Of a stretch of DNA of 64,000 bases, positions 59,922-64,000 are shown in pieces; position 1 is the first letter of the stretch; the number at the start of each line of letters is the position of its first letter. A program made the translations under genes and the position numbers. The DNA is from Lacticaseibacillus thailandensis DSM 22698 = JCM 13996 (GTDB taxonomy: Bacteria; Bacillota; Bacilli; Lactobacillales; Lactobacillaceae): NCBI RefSeq assembly GCF_001312865.1, contig NZ_BBER01000002.1, positions 62,001-126,000 on the forward strand, given 5' to 3'. A model generated the notes under the pieces. That model searched no databases and was not told the DNA's origin. It saw only the letters and a program-made list of their open reading frames with translations.

Positions 59922-60834
59922 ATGGCATATGTTCGGCGGGGTGCCCAAAAAGCAATAGTGCGTGCCTTACAGAGTGTTGGTGGTACGGCAACACGTGATG
60001 ATCTCAAGGCTATTATTGCTGAGGATGATGATAGCGGTTTTTCGCACGATGATGTTTACGGCACGGTTATATCAAAGAATGGCAATCCATATATACCGTT
60101 TAATCTGGATTTTAATTTTGGTATTCGTGATTTAGCGGCTATCGGTTATATCGAAAAGCCAGTGCGAGGTGCGGCAATTGTTTTAACCGAACAGGGTCGT
60201 GCGGACCCGCTGACTAATTTTCCGAATAAGCAGCAATTAAAGACCATGGGAGATTATTGGTCCCGGACTACGGCTGCACGGCGTGCTAAGAATGCAAAAA
60301 AAAGCAAAATTCCAGGCCGATGGAACGACGGTAGTTGAAGCTAACGATGACGATAATGAAGATCCGGAAGATTCGTGGAAGGCAGAATTGTTGGTACGGA
60401 TCAAGCAGTTTTCACCTGCCAAGTTTGAGCAATTTGCACGTTTGTTGATTCACCAGATGGGCGTGCGAATAGACGCCAAGATGGGTAAAGTTATTTCTGG
60501 CGATCATGGTATCGATGGGTTTGGCTACTTTCAATCCGATGAATTTAGAACTTCGCGTGTAGCTATTCAGGCCAAGCGGTATGGGGATGGCCCCGTTGGC
60601 GAGCCAGAAATAGATAAGTTTAAGGGTGTCATGGATAGCTTCAACGCTGAGTATGGCATCTTCATTACTACTAGTCATTTTACTGACGGTGCTAAACGCA
60701 AAGCAGTACAGGGAGCAAAATCTGTTACCTTAATTGATGGTCAGGGCATTGTACAACTGGTGGAAAAATATCAACTGCACATTTCCCCTGTGCAGACCTT
60801 TGAGTTGGATGACTACTATACTGAGAAAAACTAG
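59922..60834 (+). CDS. mrr: Mrr-like restriction endonuclease (one frame break)
   Basis: About 303 aa. N-terminal winged-helix region of Mrr_N type, a charged linker (EANDDDNEDPEDSWK), and a C-terminal PD-(D/E)xK domain: FEQFARLLIHQMGV, GDHGIDGFGYF (catalytic Asp) and VAIQAKRYG (QxK), then GIFITTSHFT. The A8 run at 60296-60303 is one base too long. Family enzymes cut methylated DNA, which is notable beside a Type I methylase. Divergent from hsdR. Confidence 0.88.
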
Positions 60835-60962
60835 GCGTGGCTGAATACTTGTGGTGCTCTTTATGTATGAGTATGAAAGGCAAGCGTTAATGTGGTGTTG
60901 CTTTTCGTTGGTGTAAAATACAATTATTAACCATCACACCACCAACAAAGGAGTTCCTGTCC

Positions 60963-61337
60963 ATGTCTTCCACCATCCATCCCATTGACCCTGACACCGT
61001 CCGCGTTGACGACGAGACCGCGCAACAGTATCGCGACGTGCTTAACGCTATCGTCAAGTTTCGCAACGGGCGCAACTGGGACCAGTACCACTCGTTGCAA
61101 AACCTCGCCAAGTCGGTCAGCATCGAGGCTAGCGAAGTACTGGAGATTTTTCAGTGGCTGGGATCCGATGACACCCTTGACCATGCCGCTGAGTCGCACC
61201 TGACTGAAGAATTGGCCGACGTGTTGACGTACACGTTCTTCATGTGCGACCGGTTGGGTGTGGATCCGTTAAAGCTGGTGGCGGCCAAAAATGAGATCAA
61301 CAAGCGCCGCGACTGGTCCCATAAGACTAAGAATTAG
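60963..61337 (+). CDS. MazG-like nucleotide pyrophosphohydrolase
   Basis: 124 aa. The all-alpha NTP pyrophosphatase signature is complete: QNLAKSVSIEASEVLEIFQWL (ExxE) and LTEELADVLTYTFFMCDRLGVD (EExxD). It resembles dCTPase/RS21-C6-type house-cleaning enzymes that hydrolyse non-canonical dNTPs. ATG 60963 follows AAAGGAGTTCCTGTCC. It precedes coaBC by 30 bases and may be co-transcribed. Confidence 0.92.
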   Translation: MSSTIHPIDPDTVRVDDETAQQYRDVLNAIVKFRNGRNWDQYHSLQNLAKSVSIEASEVLEIFQWLGSDDTLDHAAESHLTEELADVLTYTFFMCDRLGVDPLKLVAAKNEINKRRDWSHKTKN

Positions 61338-61367
61338 TACGTTGGCCGTAATTAAAGGAGGCGCTTC

Positions 61368-62554
61368 ATGCCAACCATCAAAAATATTGTCGTTCTGATT
61401 ACTGGGGGCATCGCGGCCTACAAGGTGCCGTTGCTCGTGCGCAGCCTGATGCGTGCGGATTACACCGTGCGCGTGGCCATGACGCCCGCCGCGGCCACCT
61501 TTGTGACCCCGGCGACACTGGCGACGCTCACCAAGCATGAGGCGGTGACCGACGACCACGAGTTTGACCACCCAGAGCACGTGGTGCACGTGGAGTTGGC
61601 CCAGTGGGCAGACATGATGTTGGTCGTCCCGGCGACCGCCAATAGTTTAGCCAAGTTTGCACAGGGGCTGGCAGACAACGTGGTCTCGACTAGCTGGCTC
61701 GCCTTTGATGGCCCTAAGCTGGTCGTGCCCGCCATGAACGACAAGATGTGGCTAACGCCGCCACGCAAAGTAATGTCCGGCGTCTGAAGGATATGGGTGT
61801 GCGCGTCTTGCCGCCCGCAGAAGGTTTCCTGGCCGAGGGTTACACCGCAGTGGGGCGCATGCCCGATTTGGACGTGATCCAGTTGTTTGTGGACACTTAT
61901 CAGGCCAAGCAGCCGCTGGCGGGCAAACAGGTCCTAGTGTCGGCCGGCGGCACGCAGGAGCGCATCGACCCTGTGCGCTACATTGGCAATGATTCCTCAG
62001 GCAAAATGGGAACGGCGGTCGCCAACGCTGCGGCGGCCGCTGGTGCTGACGTGACGCTCGTGGCGACCAAGATGTTGCCGGTGCTACCGGCAGTAGACGC
62101 GGTTTACGTGACCTCAGCCGCAGAGATGCACGACGCCATGCTGGCCAATTTTGAGGGTGCCGACCTGGTCGTGATGGCCGCGGCGGTGGCGGACTTCCGG
62201 CCGACCACGGTCAGCGGTAATAAGATCAAGAAGCAGTCGGGTGACGACGCGCTACACCTCGATTTGGTGCAGAATCCCGATATTCTCGCCGAGATGGGCG
62301 CACAAAAGTCGCACCAGTATCTGGTCGGCTTTGCCGCGGAGACCAACGACCTGGTGGCCAACGCCCAGGCCAAGCTCGAGCGCAAAGGTGCCGACATGAT
62401 CGTCGCCAATCCGGTTGGGTACGGTCAGGGCTTCAACACCGATACCGATACCGTCACCATTTTGCGGCCAGACCAGGCACCATTGGCCCTCGATGAGGCG
62501 GCGAAGACGGAGGTGGCCAGTACCATTGTGCGGCTGGCGGCCATGGCGATGTAA
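61368..62554 (+). CDS. coaBC: Bifunctional phosphopantothenoylcysteine decarboxylase/synthetase CoaBC (one frame break)
   Basis: About 395 aa. The CoaC half has VLITGGIAAYK, the catalytic His in the HPEHVVHVELAQWADMMLVVPATANS region and PAMNDKMW. The CoaB half has VLVSAGGTQERIDPVRYIGNDSSGKMG, AAAVADFRP and KIKKQ. A lost A near 61755 splits the two halves of CoaC; MWLNAATQSNVRRL restores it. It makes 4'-phosphopantetheine for coenzyme A. ATG 61368 follows AAAGGAGGCGCTTC. Confidence 0.95.
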
Positions 62555-62902
62555 CGGTGCCCGGACTAGCTGGTGCGAATTGTGCTGCCGGGGCCAGGCA
62601 GCGCTCACGGTCATGATGGTAGCCAGAGTGGCAGCACCTTTACCGTTGATAATCACGCATCAATCACCCAGCTTAAGTGTGGGTGATTTTTTTGTTGTGC
62701 TGAACAATGATTCCATTAGCACGATTAACCAAAATTTTTGCAAATCATCCTTGCTTATGGTGGCGGTAGGCCCCGCCTTATCCCCGATATAAAGGGATTT
62801 TTAGCAGTTCACAAAATATTTCTTTACCCACCGTTCTGACCCCCGTACGCTAAGAATAAGGCAGAGGTTCTGCCACGGAAGTGTGTAAAGGAGGACGACA
62901 TC
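62555..62902. other. Intergenic region after coaBC
   Basis: 348 bases with one terminator (62662-62693) and, further on, the leader of the GlsB-type gene with AAAGGAGGACG at its end. No other feature supported. Confidence 0.6.
62662..62693 (+). terminator. Terminator of coaBC transcript
   Basis: AATCACCCA pairs with TGGGTGATT, then T7. Confidence 0.85.
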
Positions 62903-63154
62903 ATGCATTTTCTTTGGGCGTTAATTATTGGTGCGTTAATTGGTGCCGTTGCGGGTGCCATCACGAGCAAGGGGCATTCCATGGGTTGGATTGCCAACAT
63001 TATCGCTGGGTTACTGGGGTCCGCCGTTGGTGAAGCGGTGCTAGGCCACTGGGGACCACAGCTTGCCGGGATGGCGCTGATTCCGTCAATTATTGGGGCC
63101 GTGGTGCTGGTGGTCATCGTTTCCTGGATCGCCGGCCGCAGCCAGACAGATTAG
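62903..63154 (+). CDS. GlsB/YeaQ/YmgE family stress response membrane protein
   Basis: 83 aa, three hydrophobic Gly-rich helices (ALIIGALIGAVAGAITSKG, IANIIAGLLGSAVGEAVLG, IIGAVVLVVIVSWIAGR), the transglycosylase-associated protein family pattern. Linked to envelope stress in Gram-positives. ATG 62903 follows AAAGGAGGACGACATC. A 46-aa membrane peptide follows 12 bases later. Confidence 0.92.
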   Translation: MHFLWALIIGALIGAVAGAITSKGHSMGWIANIIAGLLGSAVGEAVLGHWGPQLAGMALIPSIIGAVVLVVIVSWIAGRSQTD

Positions 63155-63166
63155 GAGGGACACCCA

Positions 63167-63307
63167 ATGGACACAGTTAAAACGGTTTTTAAGTTTATGG
63201 TCGCCAGCACCCTGATCGTCGGGGGTGTGTTGGTGGCCGGCACGGTCGTGGCCGCTAAGGGCATCGACGGTTTGGGCGACAAGTTACAACGGAAGTTACA
63301 CGGCTAG
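63167..63307 (+). CDS. 46-aa single-helix membrane peptide
   Basis: ATG 63167 follows AGGAGGGACACCCA. One hydrophobic helix (TLIVGGVLVAGTVVAAKG) and a basic amphipathic C-terminus (DGLGDKLQRKLHG). Good ribosome site and tight spacing behind the GlsB-type gene support translation. No family recognised. Confidence 0.7.
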   Translation: MDTVKTVFKFMVASTLIVGGVLVAGTVVAAKGIDGLGDKLQRKLHG

Positions 63308-63361
63308 TGACTAGCGCATGGTCGCCACGACGAAGTGAGCGTTGGTCACCATGCCCGTCAG

Positions 63362-63410
63362 CCATACTAATAAGGCCGCTCTCATCACGAGGGCGGCCTT
63401 ATTAGTATGG
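63362..63410. terminator. Bidirectional terminator
   Basis: A perfect 18-bp inverted repeat (63362-63379 with 63393-63410) between convergent genes. Confidence 0.88.
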
Positions 63411-63418
63411 TGCAGTAA

Positions 63419-63981
63419 TTAATCGACGCGTTTGATCTTACCCACGGCGATCGGCAGGGTGACGTGGGCGTCGAACATCCCCACCATTCCCGCCACGCTG
63501 TCGGGCAGGTCCAAGCCGCTGGTACGCCGTGAATGTAGATGACCCGCTTGTCGAGCTGCAGGTCGCGACTACCAAACGCTTGGGCAAAGTTGTCCTGGAG
63601 TTCATTGACCGGCACAACTTTGGTGTACGCAAAGTGGCCGTCCGCGTCGGCAACGGGGTAGCGGTCGTGCGGGATGTCCATGTGTTCCGGTGCGTCGTCG
63701 AACGGTACCATGGTCGTACCGGAGACGGATTCCGTTTCCATGAGATCGACGAAGCCGTCGCCGTTTGCGTCCTGGGCTGCGGTCGCAATCTGGGCGTCCT
63801 GGCCGTCAGGAAAGCCGTGGAAATGTTCCCAGTGCTCAATGTTAGCGGGCGTATCGAACATTTCAATGTTGATAGTCAACTCCGTGTCGGTCAGCTCCAG
63901 CCGGGCGGTCCCGTGGGCGGCAGTCCCAATTTTATCAGCGTTCAGTGGCACAATGTCTGCTTTGTATGTGGTCATCATCAA
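63419..63981 (-). CDS. CHRD-like domain protein with EF-hand-like loop (one frame break)
   Basis: About 187 aa. Strands such as GTARLELTDTELTINIEMF and HFHGF / VIYIHGVP resemble CHRD domains. The insert DANGDGFVDLME has the Dx-Dx-DG-x-x-D-x-x-E spacing of an EF-hand calcium loop. A lost A near 63515 hides the true end (SGLDLPDSVAGMVGMF..), which stops at 63421-63419. No signal peptide, so it is unlike typical secreted CHRD proteins. ATG is at 63981 or one of the next two Met codons, after GGAGGATT. Confidence 0.65.
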
Positions 63982-64000
63982 ATCCTCCTCGTAATTGTTA

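Noticed and set aside
62415-62792. 125-codon open frame overlapping the coaBC end
   Set aside because: Runs through the coaBC 3' end and its terminator in another frame, with no family features.

Overview
The window is from a Gram-positive, low-to-moderate GC bacterium of the Lactobacillaceae type. This rests on gene content (mannose-, galactitol- and beta-glucoside-family PTS permeases, C69 dipeptidase, YitT, cre-like CcpA sites, LicT-type antitermination) and on strong AGGAGG ribosome sites. No rRNA, tRNA or CRISPR was seen. About 40 single-base frame disruptions are present. Most are +1 in runs of 7-8 A or T; a second set are single-base losses elsewhere. Genes below are given as reconstructed loci, with each break stated; sequencing error is the leading explanation.

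Layout. 0-3.3 kb: tail of a probable amino-acid ABC permease, an SDR oxidoreductase, a beta-helix DUF3737 protein and a MalY-like C-S lyase. 3.3-8.1 kb: a probable decayed integrative element with an integrase remnant, a Gly/Phe-rich protein, MarR, TMEM175, DUF805 and a broken DHA2 pump. A 14-bp direct repeat bounds it, and MarR-type palindromes lie in its promoters. 8.1-18.1 kb: EamA permease, MacB-like ABC pair, lipoprotein, PEBP protein, PadR plus DHA2 pump, a LexA-box-linked 31-aa peptide and a second TMEM175. 18.1-22.9 kb: beta-glucoside operon (LicT, EIIBCA, 6-phospho-beta-glucosidase) with two RNA antiterminator/terminator units. 23.3-27.6 kb: EAL protein, PepD dipeptidase and OppA.

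27.6-50.4 kb is a sugar-uptake region in three parts. First is a galactitol-type PTS with two class II aldolases and a DeoR regulator. Second is a sigma-54 locus: GntR, SIS deglycase-like protein, LevR-type activator, a perfect -24/-12 promoter inside the levR terminator, mannose-type EIIA/B/C/D, a second SIS protein, a HAD phosphatase and rpoN itself. It resembles glucoselysine/fructoselysine (Amadori product) systems. Third, beyond yitT and a deleted ISL3-like element, is a cluster of SIS, GntR, EIIB, EIIC and EIID without its own EIIA.

50.4-60.8 kb is a defence island: an unknown protein, then a Type I restriction-modification system whose expressed hsdS faces two silent hsdS fragments across a tyrosine recombinase, with shared repeats flanking all four recognition domains (a shuffling specificity locus), then hsdM, hsdR and a divergent Mrr-like nuclease. 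60.9-64 kb returns to housekeeping genes: MazG-like hydrolase, CoaBC, GlsB-type membrane protein, a 46-aa membrane peptide and a CHRD-like protein with an EF-hand-like loop.
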